The position numbers and the translations under genes were made by a program. A stretch of 64,000 nt of DNA from Burkholderia sp. Ax-1724 (GTDB lineage: Bacteria > Pseudomonadota > Gammaproteobacteria > Burkholderiales > Burkholderiaceae), in contig NZ_VWWL01000004.1 in assembly GCF_011752995.1 (NCBI RefSeq), positions 248,001-312,000 of the forward strand. The letters run 5' to 3'. A model generated the notes under the pieces. The model did not search any database, had not been told where the DNA came from, and was given only the letters and a program-made list of their open reading frames with translations. Below are positions 14,994 to 23,993 of the stretch, in pieces. The first letter of the stretch is position 1; every line of letters begins with the position of its first letter.

Positions 14994-17900
14994 GTTCCAC
15001 CTTCCATCCAGGTTGGGTTGCCAGCGTCTGCGTGAGATGCGCTGTCCGGATCGGGGTCGGTCTCCTGCGGACGCTCGGCGGGCAGGCCGCCGAGCGGTGC
15101 GATGCGCCAGATCGAGAACGGCTGCCCCGAGCGGAGCCGCACGTGCTGCCAGCGTCCGTGCCATTCGAAGCGCGCGCCGCTCATCTGGTCGGCGACTTCG
15201 AGCGCGCCGTGATCGTGCAGATGCCAGCGCTGGAACGTGTCCCACGACAACTCGACATCGGCGCCCTGTTCGTTGAACGGATCGAGATTGATCGCGACGA
15301 CGATCACGTTGTCGCGTGCCTCGGTGGCCTTCTCGAAGAACAGGATATGGTCGTTGTGCGCGGTGAGGAACGTGAGGCCGAGATGCGATTGCAGCGCCGG
15401 ATTGGCGCGGCGAATCCGGTTCAATGCCGTGATCTCGCCGACGATGTTGCCGGGCCGCTGCCAGTCCCATGCGCGCAACTGATACTTTTCGGAATCCAGA
15501 TATTCTTCGCTGTTCGGCAACGCGGCGGCTTCGCACAGTTCGAAGCCGCTATACACGCCCCACAAGCCGGCCAGCGTCGCGGCGAGCGCCGCGCGAATCA
15601 GAAAGCCCGTGCGTCCCTGCGCCTGCAGATGGCGCGGGTTGATGTCGGGCGTGTTGACGAAGAAGTTCGGCCGGTAGAAATCGCGCGCGCCCGTTTGCGT
15701 GAGTTCGGTCATGTACTCGATGAAATCGCGCTTCGACTCGCGCCACGTGAAGTACGTGTACGACTGCGAGAAGCCGATCTTGCCGAGCCGGTTCATCATG
15801 CGCGGCCGCGTGAACGCTTCGGCGAGAAAGATCGCGTCGGGGTAGCGCGCGCGCACGTCGCCGATCATCCACTCCCAGAACGGCAGCGGCTTCGTGTGCG
15901 GATTGTCGACGCGGAAGATGCGCACGCCCGCCTCGATCCAGAACAGGATCACGTCGCGCAGCGCGAGCCACAGGCCGGGCTTCGCGTCGCGCGCATAGAA
16001 GTCGGGATTGACGATGTCCTGATACTTCTTCGGCGGATTCTCGGCATAGCGCAGCGTGCCGTCGGGACGCCACGCGAACCATGTCGGATGCTCCTTCAGC
16101 CAGGGGTGATCGGGCGAGCATTGAATCGCGAAGTCGAGTGCGATTTCGAGGCCGTGCCCGTGCGCGGCGGCGAGCATCGTCTTGAAGTCGTCGAGCGTGC
16201 CGAGCTGCGGATGCACGGCGGTGTGGCCGCCTTCGGCCGCACCGATCGCATACGGACTGCCCACATCGCCGGGCTGCGCGGTCAGCGTGTTGTTGCGGCC
16301 CTTGCGGTTCGCAAGCCCGATCGGATGGATCGGCGGGAAGTACAGCACGTCGAAGCCCATCTCGCGGATGCGCGGCAGTTTCGCCGTGACGTCGGCGAAG
16401 GTGCCGTGGCGCGCTTCGTCGTCGCTCATCGAACGCGGGAAGATTTCGTACCAGCTTGCGAAGCGCGCGGCGGTGCGTTCTGCGTCGATCCTGTAGATCA
16501 CCGGGGCGCGGCTCAGGAACGGACGATGGCGCGCGGCCGTCATCGCCTGCGCGGTGGCCGGCGCCAGGATCAGCGCGAGCTTCTGTTCGGCGCCGGCCTT
16601 CGTGAAGTCGCGCACGATCCGTTCGAGCGGTTGCTTCTGCGCGCCGTCGGCCGTTTCGACTTCGGCGAGCACGAGCGCGAACAGATGCGCGGCTTCGTCG
16701 ATTTCGATCTCGACGGTCTGCCCCGCCTTCAGCTTCTTCTCGATGTGCTCGACGAGCGAGGCGAAGTCGTCGCGCCAGGCGATCACGGTGAACTCGTAGC
16801 GGCCGATCCGTTCGAGCGGAATGCGTGCGCTCCACAAGTCGAGCCCGGCCGGCGGCGCGGGCGACATGAGCGTTTCGTGCCACGCGGTTTCGTCGGCGGC
16901 GCGCCAGAGCACGGCGGCCGCAATCTTGTCGTGCCCCTCGGCGAAAATTGCCGCGCCGATCTCGGCGCGCTCGCCGACGCTGCGCTTCGCCGCGAAGCGG
17001 CCCTGCTCGACCGACGGCGAGACGCTTTCGATCGCGACGCGCGGCGCGTCGATTGCTTCGAGCACGGTCTTGTGGCCGCTGTGCTGGCTGTTCGGTTTGT
17101 CGATCGGCGGCGCGAGACAGATCGGCTGCTCGGCGAACGCGCGCCAGAGCCGCACGGCGCCAGGCGCGAGCGCGAACGGTGCGAGCGCCGCGGGTTGACT
17201 CTCCTGTTGCGCCTCGGTATGCGCAGCGGGAGCGTCGACAGGTGGTGCAACAGGTGGTGCAAAAAGCGGCGCAAAGCGCGTGAAGCCGCCCGGCACGCCC
17301 GCGAGGAAGCGCGCGGGATCGACGCGCAGCGGCGCGCCGAGTTCGGGATTGACGACGATCAGCATGGCCTCGCTCGCATCACGCAGATCGGCCTGCTCGG
17401 CGCGCAGCAGCACCGCGGCCGGCGCGTCGGGCCCGGAGAGCGGGCGCAATTCACCGTTCGCGTGCAGCACGGGCGTATGGCGCGCGATGTCGTTGGCCTG
17501 CGTGATCGCGGCTGTCAGGTCGAAGCGCCGCGCCTGCGCCGCGAGCGCGAACTGTGCGGCATCGCCCCGTGTTTGCGACAACGGTTCGGTAAGGCCGTAC
17601 TCGAAGCCCATCGGCATCATCCAGCCGCTGCCGATCGCCACCGAGGTGAACAGCGCGCGCCGGTACGCGCGCTCGATGAGCGCGGCGTCGTGCGCGTCGC
17701 CGAATTCGGCGGCGAGGCGCGTGCCGTACGGCGCTTCGGGAAACGCGATCGGCGTGCCGATCCGCGCGAGCGCCGCGTGTTCCTCGGCCATCCAGCTTGC
17801 CCGAAAGTCCCACCAGCGCACCGAGGAAAACACGCTGTCGAAGCCGGCTGGTTCGAGCGCGGGCAGATCGCCGCGCGCGAGGCCCGGCGTCGCGGCGAGA

Positions 17901-18490
17901 AAGCGCACGTGCGTATGCTTCGCGCGCACCGCCTCGCCGAGATGCCGCCATACGCCGGCCGGCACGCGATGCGGCGAGTCGCAACGGAAGCCGGCGACGC
18001 CGGCATCGGCGAGCGCGAGCAACTGCTGCGCCCACCAGACGGTTAGCGCGGCGCTCGTCGCCGGGTCGTCGAAGTTCGCGTAGGCGACGTTGTCCTCACG
18101 ATGCGCGTGACGCGGATCGAGCCGCGCTTCAGCGGATTCGCGCGCGTGGAACCACTCCGGATGGTCGGCGTAAAGCGCGCCGTCGGCGGCCATGCGGTCG
18201 ATCACGAGATCGACGAGCAACGCGAGGCCGTTGCGGCGCGCGGCATCGGCGAGCCAGCGCAGCGCGTCGTGAGCCGGCTGCTTCGCCTCGAACACCGGAT
18301 GCAGCCGCGCATGATTGCCGACCACCTGACCATGACCGGCCTGGCCGGGCTCGAACAGGCCGCCGATCAACGCGTGATCGAAGCCCAGCGCGGCCGCGTG
18401 AGCGAATTGCGCGGGCCAGGCATCGAGCGGCCCGACGAGAAGCGAATGGAAAAAATAAATCCGTGGCGCGTACCCGTTTGGAGATTCCAT
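14990..18490 (-). CDS. glgE: Maltosyltransferase GlgE with extra N-terminal GH13-like domain
   Basis: Transfers maltose from alpha-maltose-1-phosphate to the non-reducing end of alpha-1,4-glucan. At 1166 residues it is far longer than actinobacterial GlgE (about 700). The C-terminal two thirds is canonical: N/S domain from about residue 470 (RVAIESVSPSVEQGRFAAKR), then GH13 with FRVDNPHTKPLPFWEW (nucleophile D862), FLAEAFTRPRMM (acid/base E891) and NTPDINP. The first 430 or so residues form a second, degenerate GH13-like barrel: LLVDLVIDR, GFRCDSPHRVP (D171), and FLAATPGLARG where the acid/base Glu would be. ATG 18490 is preferred to an upstream ATG because family proteins begin near the APRIYFFHSLLVG strand. 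First gene of the operon. Confidence 0.93.
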   Translation of the reverse strand: MESPNGYAPRIYFFHSLLVGPLDAWPAQFAHAAALGFDHALIGGLFEPGQAGHGQVVGNHARLHPVFEAKQPAHDALRWLADAARRNGLALLVDLVIDRMAADGALYADHPEWFHARESAEARLDPRHAHREDNVAYANFDDPATSAALTVWWAQQLLALADAGVAGFRCDSPHRVPAGVWRHLGEAVRAKHTHVRFLAATPGLARGDLPALEPAGFDSVFSSVRWWDFRASWMAEEHAALARIGTPIAFPEAPYGTRLAAEFGDAHDAALIERAYRRALFTSVAIGSGWMMPMGFEYGLTEPLSQTRGDAAQFALAAQARRFDLTAAITQANDIARHTPVLHANGELRPLSGPDAPAAVLLRAEQADLRDASEAMLIVVNPELGAPLRVDPARFLAGVPGGFTRFAPLFAPPVAPPVDAPAAHTEAQQESQPAALAPFALAPGAVRLWRAFAEQPICLAPPIDKPNSQHSGHKTVLEAIDAPRVAIESVSPSVEQGRFAAKRSVGERAEIGAAIFAEGHDKIAAAVLWRAADETAWHETLMSPAPPAGLDLWSARIPLERIGRYEFTVIAWRDDFASLVEHIEKKLKAGQTVEIEIDEAAHLFALVLAEVETADGAQKQPLERIVRDFTKAGAEQKLALILAPATAQAMTAARHRPFLSRAPVIYRIDAERTAARFASWYEIFPRSMSDDEARHGTFADVTAKLPRIREMGFDVLYFPPIHPIGLANRKGRNNTLTAQPGDVGSPYAIGAAEGGHTAVHPQLGTLDDFKTMLAAAHGHGLEIALDFAIQCSPDHPWLKEHPTWFAWRPDGTLRYAENPPKKYQDIVNPDFYARDAKPGLWLALRDVILFWIEAGVRIFRVDNPHTKPLPFWEWMIGDVRARYPDAIFLAEAFTRPRMMNRLGKIGFSQSYTYFTWRESKRDFIEYMTELTQTGARDFYRPNFFVNTPDINPRHLQAQGRTGFLIRAALAATLAGLWGVYSGFELCEAAALPNSEEYLDSEKYQLRAWDWQRPGNIVGEITALNRIRRANPALQSHLGLTFLTAHNDHILFFEKATEARDNVIVVAINLDPFNEQGADVELSWDTFQRWHLHDHGALEVADQMSGARFEWHGRWQHVRLRSGQPFSIWRIAPLGGLPAERPQETDPDPDSASHADAGNPTWMEGGT

Positions 18491-18963
18491 CGGTCGTTTC
18501 CAGAGTTGTCCTGCTGCGGTGTGGATGCAATGGCATGCGATCACAGCGCTCATCGGGCTTCCCGGGCGGATACCACGCAGGCGTCAGCGAGGGCGCGTAC
18601 TGGTCAAATGTAGTGCATAGATCGTCACGCCGCTGGCCAGTCGCGGGTGTTTCGACGCCAGATGCCGGTTGCACGAGGCTGCTCAGCACTCGTGGCGGAA
18701 GGGAGCAAGCGTTGTGCCAATGAGGGCCTCGCGAGGACGAGGCAGAGGACGGGGCAGCGGCGGGGGCGAGTGTCGAGGGGAGGTGCGCGGGAGTCCGCAC
18801 GGGACTGCGCGCAAGCCGGTTGCGTGCGATGAAGCGCGCATGGCATGCGTAGCGCGCCGGCTGCCAGCGTGTAAAACGGGCGGGTGCCGTGCGGGTTTTA
18901 CACGCAGCGGATCAATGCTTCGGCGCGTGCTGCAAAAAGCGGAGTGTTCGGACTGTGTGGCAC
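18491..18963. promoter_or_regulatory. Upstream region of the glgE-treY operon
   Basis: About 470 bases with no supportable gene, between the glgE start and the palindrome after the DUF1345 gene. The promoter of the minus-strand operon must lie here, or the operon depends on read-through from the DUF1345 gene. No clear sigma-70 boxes could be placed. The only distinct element is the inverted repeat at 18867-18905, listed separately. Confidence 0.5.
18867..18905. promoter_or_regulatory. Inverted repeat, possible operator upstream of glgE
   Basis: GCGTGTAAAAC (18867-18877) and its exact reverse complement GTTTTACACGC (18895-18905) flank 17 bases. The AT-rich cores in an otherwise very GC-rich stretch suggest a protein-binding site or an RNA hairpin. 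It lies 377 bases upstream of the glgE start and is the best operator candidate for the glucan/trehalose operon. The regulator is unknown. Confidence 0.4.
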
Positions 18964-19004
18964 GCATGTGGCGTTCGCATGAAGTTCATGCGAACGCCAC
19001 ATGC
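18964..19004. repeat. 41-base perfect palindrome after the DUF1345 gene
   Basis: Two 20-base arms (18964-18983 and 18985-19004) are perfect reverse complements around a single central G. The arms contain TGGCGTTCGCATGAA and TTCATGCGAACGCCA. It begins 18 bases past the DUF1345 stop on the minus strand. No long T-tract follows on either strand, so it is either an unusual terminator/transcript-end stabiliser or a DNA-level palindrome. As a nearly loop-free cruciform it differs from a normal terminator. Confidence 0.6.
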
Positions 19005-19022
19005 AAACCCATGCAGACCGTC

Positions 19023-19679
19023 TCACGAACCGAGCAGGCCTGCCGCGATGTTCACGCACAAGCCCAGCACGGCGACGTTGAAATAGAACGACAGGATCGA
19101 TTGCGCGAGCGTGGCCCGGCGAATCGAACGCGAGCGCAGCACCACGTCGGAGGTTTGCGACGCGACCGCGATCGTGAACGAGTAGTACAGGAAGTCCCAG
19201 TAGTTCGGCGTGAGCTTGTGATCGGGAAACAGCAGCGCGGTTTCGTGTGCGTCGGTGTCGTAGTAGAGCCGCGCGTAGTGCAGCGTGAAGATCGTCGGAA
19301 TCAGAAACCATGCGCCGAACATCGTCAGACCCGTCAGCAGATAGTGCCAGGCGGTCGACGCGCCCGCCGTGCCCTTCGCCGAGGCGAGTTCGAGCACGAT
19401 CGCGGCAATGCTCGCGACCGTCGCGAGGCAGATCACGAACAGCACGACGCCCGCGTTTTCGTCGTCGCTCAACGCGCGTTCGCGCACGCGGTTTTCGTCG
19501 GCGAGGGCCATGTGCAGCCAGATCATCAGCAGGTAGCTCCAGACGGCCGCGTCCCAACCGATCAACGCGCGCGCCATCGAACTCGTATGCGCGGGCACGA
19601 GAAGCGCAACGACGATGCCGATGAAAAGACCGATGACCGTGCGCGGACGATTGCGAAGAACCTGCGGATAGTATTTCAT
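19023..19679 (-). CDS. DUF1345 family integral membrane protein
   Basis: 218-residue inner-membrane protein of unknown function. At least five hydrophobic segments can be seen: about residues 14-30, 42-60, 75-95, 115-135 and 190-215. The family signature region [21 protein letters not shown] is present near residue 165 (part of a longer conserved stretch), where a membrane helix begins. Start chosen at [10 protein letters not shown]; an ATG two codons earlier (19685) and one at 19742 are in frame but have no better ribosome binding site. It stands alone, transcribed towards the glgE operon. Confidence 0.85.
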   Translation of the reverse strand: MKYYPQVLRNRPRTVIGLFIGIVVALLVPAHTSSMARALIGWDAAVWSYLLMIWLHMALADENRVRERALSDDENAGVVLFVICLATVASIAAIVLELASAKGTAGASTAWHYLLTGLTMFGAWFLIPTIFTLHYARLYYDTDAHETALLFPDHKLTPNYWDFLYYSFTIAVASQTSDVVLRSRSIRRATLAQSILSFYFNVAVLGLCVNIAAGLLGS

Positions 19680-20032
19680 GAACATGTGGTCGGGATGAAT
19701 GACGGTTGCTGTCGCGAATTTTACTCGCGCGGCGCAGATCATTTGTCGAATCGGCGGATCACAGGCTATAGTCTTTCGCAGTGGCCTTGCACGCCGCTTT
19801 CAGTTGAAAGGCGATTGGCAGACACCGCCACGCGGTTGCCGTCGCGATATCGCATGCGGCGCGGCGCGCAAGATGCTGTATGCGGTGCGTGCGAACGTCA
19901 CGCGCAAACACGAGACCGCTCGAGCGGCGCAAAGACCAGGTTTGGGGAAGAGAGCAACCGAAGCAGCACGCGAGCGGCACCCTGCCATCGCCTCGCTGCT
20001 CGTTGAGAATGACTCATCATCTGGAGCCCCCA
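19680..20032. promoter_or_regulatory. Divergent intergenic region with a 14-base palindrome
   Basis: 353 bases between the DUF1345 gene and the dehydrogenase operon; no gene seen. It contains the perfect palindrome CTTTCAGTTGAAAG at 19797-19810, about 225 bases upstream of the dehydrogenase small-subunit start, and a TATAGT hexamer close to 19769. The palindrome is a candidate operator for the dehydrogenase operon; no local regulator gene is obvious. Confidence 0.4.
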
Positions 20033-20677
20033 ATGACAGATGCTGCTGAGAATAACGATGCGCACCGCGACGTGACGCCTCGGCCTCGCGCACCATCGTA
20101 TCGCAACGTGATACATCCGCCGGGCGGGCCAGGGCCGTCGTCGGCTGGACGCCGGACCTGGGTGCTCGGCTCGTGCGCGGCGGCCGCGGCGCTCGCGTTT
20201 GCGGGCGCGAACCGCTCGCTGTCGTGGATCGCCCCCGCTTTCGCCGATGCCGCCAGTGCCGCCGCTGCGCCTTCCGCCGGCGGCGGGCTCGATGCCTTCC
20301 TCGCGCTCTCGCGGCACCTCACGGGCCGCAGCGGCTTCGATGCCGTGCTCGGCCAACGCGTCTACGACGCACTCGCCCAATCCGACAACCAGTTCGCGCA
20401 GAACGTCGCCGCGCTCAATACGTGGCTGCAGGCTCATGGCGGCGTGCCGTCCGATACCGTGACGCAGGTGTTGCAAAGCGACCAGCCCGCGCTCGCGAAG
20501 CCGGTCGGCGCGATCATGCGCGCGTGGTATCTCGGTCTCGTCGGCGAGATGCCGCATGTCGAGGTGGTCGCCTATGAAAAGGCGCTGATGTTCGAGCCGG
20601 TCAAGGACGTGCTCACGATTCCGTCCTATTGCCGAGACGTGCCGTTCTACTGGACGCAGAAGCCGGCGTCCGCCTGA
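20033..20677 (+). CDS. FAD-dependent sugar dehydrogenase, small (gamma) subunit, Tat-exported
   Basis: 214-residue small subunit of a membrane-bound FAD-dependent dehydrogenase like the glucose dehydrogenase of Burkholderia cepacia. It has a twin-arginine signal (GRRTWVLGS, about residues 38-46, then an Ala-rich hydrophobic stretch), and in the known system it carries the signal-less flavoprotein subunit across the membrane. The mature part (GGLDAFLALSRHLTGR to PSYCRDVPFYW) matches the sorbitol/glucose dehydrogenase small-subunit family. The ATG at 20033 follows GGAG with good spacing; an upstream in-frame ATG at 20009 is less well placed. First gene of a three-gene operon. Confidence 0.9.
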   Translation: MTDAAENNDAHRDVTPRPRAPSYRNVIHPPGGPGPSSAGRRTWVLGSCAAAAALAFAGANRSLSWIAPAFADAASAAAAPSAGGGLDAFLALSRHLTGRSGFDAVLGQRVYDALAQSDNQFAQNVAALNTWLQAHGGVPSDTVTQVLQSDQPALAKPVGAIMRAWYLGLVGEMPHVEVVAYEKALMFEPVKDVLTIPSYCRDVPFYWTQKPASA

Positions 20678-20750
20678 GCGGCGTTGCGCGCGCGGAGCAA
20701 GGAAAAAAGCGAAGAAAAGCGCCGCAGCAAGGGCGCTGAAGAGGGCAACG

Positions 20751-22352
20751 ATGGCAAACACACATTCCGCCGATATCGTCGTAGTCGGCTCGGGCGTCGC
20801 CGGTAGTCTGGTCGCGCATCAACTCGCGCTCGCCGGTGCCTCGGTGATTCTGCTCGAAGCCGGGCCGCGCATTCCGCGCTGGCAGATCGTCGAGAACTTC
20901 CGCAATTCGCCGGCCAAGTCCGACTTCGCGACGCCGTATCCGTCGACGCCTTATGCGCCGCATCCCGAGTACTCGCCCGCGAACGGCTATCTGATCCAGA
21001 AGGGCGATTATCCGTACAACTCACAATATGTGCGGCTGGTCGGCGGCACCACGTGGCACTGGGCCGCGGCCGCGTGGCGGCTGCTGCCCTCGGACTTCCA
21101 GTTGCACAAGCGCTATGGCGTCGGGCGCGACTGGCCGTATCCGTACGAAACGCTCGAACCGTGGTACGTGGCGGCCGAAGTGCAGCTCGGCGTGTCCGGG
21201 CCCGACAGTTCGATCGATCTCGGTTCGCCGCGCTCGAAGCCGTATCCGATGCAGCAGTTGCCGCTCTCGTACATGGACCAGCGCTTCAGCGACGTGCTCA
21301 ACGCGCAGGGCTTCAAGGTCGTGCCCGAACCGGTCGCGCGCAACAGCCGCCCCTACGATGCGCGGCCGACCTGCTGCGGCAACAACAACTGCATGCCGAT
21401 CTGTCCGATCGCGGCGATGTACAACGGCGTGATCCACGCGGAAAAGGCCGAGCAGGCCGGCGCGAAACTGATTCCCGAGGCGGTCGCGTATCGCGTCGAG
21501 GCGGACGACAAAGGGCTCATCACCGCGGTCCACTACAAGGACCCGAACGGCAACAGCACGCGCGTGACGGGCAAGCTGTTCGTGCTCGCGGCGAACGGCA
21601 TCGAAACGCCGAAGCTGATGCTGATGTCGAGCTCCGATAAATTCGCGCACGGCATCGGCAACAGCTCCGATCAGGTGGGCCGCAATCTCATGGATCATCC
21701 CGGCACCGGGGTCACGTTCCTCGCCAACGAACCCTTGTGGCCCGGCCGCGGACCGATGGAGATGACCTCGATCGTCAACTTCCGCGATGGCGCGTTCCGT
21801 TCCGACTACGCGTCGAAGAAGCTGCATCTGTCGAACGGCGTGCCGACCATGAGCGTGACCGCCGACCTGCTGAAAAAAGGCCTGACCGGCGCGGAGCTCG
21901 ACCGGCAGATTCGCGACCGCGCCGCGCGCACGCTCAACATCAACAGCTTTCACGAGCATCTGCCGGAGCCGCAGAACCGCATCGTGCCGTCGGCCGATCA
22001 CAAGGACGCGCTCGGCATTCCGCAGCCCGAGATCTACTACTCGATCAACGACTACGTGAAGAAGAGCGCGGCCAACACGCACGAACTCTATGCGCGGATC
22101 GCGGCGCTGTTCGGTGGCACCGAAATCTCGTTCGACGATACCTTCGCGCCGAACAATCACATCATGGGTACGACGATCATGGGCAGCGATCCGGCGACTT
22201 CGGTCGTCGACGCGGACTGCCGCACGCACGATCACCCGAATCTGTTCATTGCCAGCAGCGGCGTGATGCCCACCGCGGCCTCGGTGAACTGCACGCTGAC
22301 GATCGCGGCCTTGTCGCTGAAGCTGGCCGACAAACTCAAGCGCGAAATCTGA
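20751..22352 (+). CDS. GMC-family FAD dehydrogenase catalytic (alpha) subunit
   Basis: 533-residue flavoprotein that oxidises a sugar or polyol, probably glucose or a related aldose, in the periplasm. The Rossmann motif VVVGSGVAGSLVAHQLA is at residues 10-26. Cysteines C208, C209, C214 and C218 in TCCGNNNCMPICP match the 3Fe-4S site known for the B. cepacia FAD glucose dehydrogenase. C-terminal motifs NNHIMGTTIMG and VNCTLTIAALS carry the GMC active-site His/Asn pair. There is no signal peptide, consistent with hitch-hiking on the Tat-exported small subunit. The substrate cannot be fixed from sequence; gluconate or sorbitol dehydrogenases share this layout. Confidence 0.92.
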   Translation: MANTHSADIVVVGSGVAGSLVAHQLALAGASVILLEAGPRIPRWQIVENFRNSPAKSDFATPYPSTPYAPHPEYSPANGYLIQKGDYPYNSQYVRLVGGTTWHWAAAAWRLLPSDFQLHKRYGVGRDWPYPYETLEPWYVAAEVQLGVSGPDSSIDLGSPRSKPYPMQQLPLSYMDQRFSDVLNAQGFKVVPEPVARNSRPYDARPTCCGNNNCMPICPIAAMYNGVIHAEKAEQAGAKLIPEAVAYRVEADDKGLITAVHYKDPNGNSTRVTGKLFVLAANGIETPKLMLMSSSDKFAHGIGNSSDQVGRNLMDHPGTGVTFLANEPLWPGRGPMEMTSIVNFRDGAFRSDYASKKLHLSNGVPTMSVTADLLKKGLTGAELDRQIRDRAARTLNINSFHEHLPEPQNRIVPSADHKDALGIPQPEIYYSINDYVKKSAANTHELYARIAALFGGTEISFDDTFAPNNHIMGTTIMGSDPATSVVDADCRTHDHPNLFIASSGVMPTAASVNCTLTIAALSLKLADKLKREI

Positions 22353-22372
22353 GCCCCGACCGGAGAGCCACC

Positions 22373-23812
22373 ATGCTGAAGAATCTCTCGCGCGCGCGGC
22401 CGGACCCAGCGCCCAGACATGCGGCGCGGCGCCGCCGCTTTGGCGCCGCGCTGGCGGTCGCGTTCGCGCTGTTCGCGCTGTCGATGGCGTGGCGCGAGGT
22501 GTCCGGCCCGGGCGAGCCATTGAGCGACGAATTGCCGATCACCCAGGCCCATGCCGACGACGCCATGCAGGCGTCCGATGCCGGGGCCGCCGTGCTCGCC
22601 GGCTCCGCCGCCAACGGCGATCTCGTCAAACGCGGCGAGTACCTGACGCGCGCCGCCGATTGCGCGGCCTGCCATACCGCGGACAAGTCGCGCCCGTTCG
22701 CGGGCGGCCTGCCGATCAGCACGCCGTTCGGCACGATCGTCACGCCGAACATCACGCCCGACCCCGACACCGGCATCGGCCAATGGAGCGACGCCGACTT
22801 CATGCGCGCGATGCACGAAGGCATCGGCAAGGGCGGCGAGCGGCTGTACCCGGCGTTTCCCTACACGGCCTATACGCGCGTGACCGATCAGGACGTGCTC
22901 GCGATTCGCGCGTACCTGAACACGCTCACGCCGATTCACTACACGCCGCCCGCCAACAGCCTCAAGTTCCCGTTCAACCAGCGCTGGCTCATGGTGTTCT
23001 GGAACCTGTTCAACTTCAACGAGGGCCGCTTCGTTCCCGATCCGAAGCAGAGCGCCGAATGGAATCGCGGCGCGTATCTCGTCGAAGGGCTCGCGCATTG
23101 CGAGGAGTGCCATACGCCGCGCAATTTCATGCAGGGGCTGCAGACGAGCGCGCGCTTCTCGGGTGCGGTGCAGGCAGGCTGGCACGCGTTCAACATCACG
23201 CCGGACAAGGTGAGCGGCGTGGGCGACTGGCACGACGACGAACTCGCCGCGTATCTGTCGACGGGTGCGGTGCCGGGCCGCGCGAATGCGGCTGGACCGA
23301 TGGGCGAAGTGGTCGCGAACAGCACGCAATATCTGACGCCGGTGGACCTGCGCTCGATCGTCGTCTATCTGCGCTCGCTACCGGCCGTGAGCGGCGGCGA
23401 GACGCGCGGGCGCCACCAGTGGGGCACGCCCGCCGCCGACGTCACCGCGTTGCGCGGGGCGAAGATCACTGGCGCGAGCGGCGAGGTGAGCGGCGCGCAG
23501 CTGTTCATCGGCAATTGCGCGACCTGTCACAGCTGGACCGGCGAGGGCGTGGGCGCGAGCGCGCCGGGCGCGTATCCGTCGCTGATCCACAATTCGACGG
23601 TCGGCGCGAGCGATGCGAACAATCTCGCGCTGGTGATCCTGCACGGCGTGAGCCGCACCACGTCGCACGCGGACGTGCTGATGCCCGCGTTCGGCGGCCA
23701 TCTCGACGACGAGCAGATCGCCGCCATCACGAACTACGTGACGAAGCAGTTCGGCAATCCGCAGGCGACGATGACAGCAGCCGGGGTCGCGAAGCTGCGC
23801 GCGCAGCAGTGA
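22373..23812 (+). CDS. Triheme cytochrome c subunit of the FAD dehydrogenase
   Basis: 479-residue membrane-anchored cytochrome that passes electrons from the flavoprotein to ubiquinone or oxidase. After a basic N-terminus (RRRRF) comes one hydrophobic segment at about residues 23-40. Three CxxCH heme motifs are seen: CAACH 97-101, CEECH 243-247 and CATCH 382-386, the pattern of gluconate/alcohol dehydrogenase cytochrome subunits. The ATG follows CCGGAGAG, 20 bases after the alpha-subunit stop. The gene order gamma-alpha-beta matches the known B. cepacia operon. Confidence 0.94.
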   Translation: MLKNLSRARPDPAPRHAARRRRFGAALAVAFALFALSMAWREVSGPGEPLSDELPITQAHADDAMQASDAGAAVLAGSAANGDLVKRGEYLTRAADCAACHTADKSRPFAGGLPISTPFGTIVTPNITPDPDTGIGQWSDADFMRAMHEGIGKGGERLYPAFPYTAYTRVTDQDVLAIRAYLNTLTPIHYTPPANSLKFPFNQRWLMVFWNLFNFNEGRFVPDPKQSAEWNRGAYLVEGLAHCEECHTPRNFMQGLQTSARFSGAVQAGWHAFNITPDKVSGVGDWHDDELAAYLSTGAVPGRANAAGPMGEVVANSTQYLTPVDLRSIVVYLRSLPAVSGGETRGRHQWGTPAADVTALRGAKITGASGEVSGAQLFIGNCATCHSWTGEGVGASAPGAYPSLIHNSTVGASDANNLALVILHGVSRTTSHADVLMPAFGGHLDDEQIAAITNYVTKQFGNPQATMTAAGVAKLRAQQ

Positions 23813-23993
23813 CACGGCGAGACGATGGCGTTGCGATGACGCCGTGGCTGCGTGGTCGTGTCGAGGTCCACGGGCGAAGGTGCCGGGCCGATGCCGGTCT
23901 TGTATCGTTTTGTGACAATTTCGCGCGTTCGGACACAACGATACGATGGGCGCCGCGCATACGATACCGCGTCCGCCGCATTATCATGAACAG

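Noticed and set aside
14909..18046. A 1045-codon plus-strand open frame inside glgE
   Set aside because: It lies antisense to a clear GlgE with catalytic motifs; shadow frame.
18640..18963. Open frames upstream of glgE
   Set aside because: They are short, overlapping in several frames, without ribosome sites or recognisable motifs; treated as non-coding.
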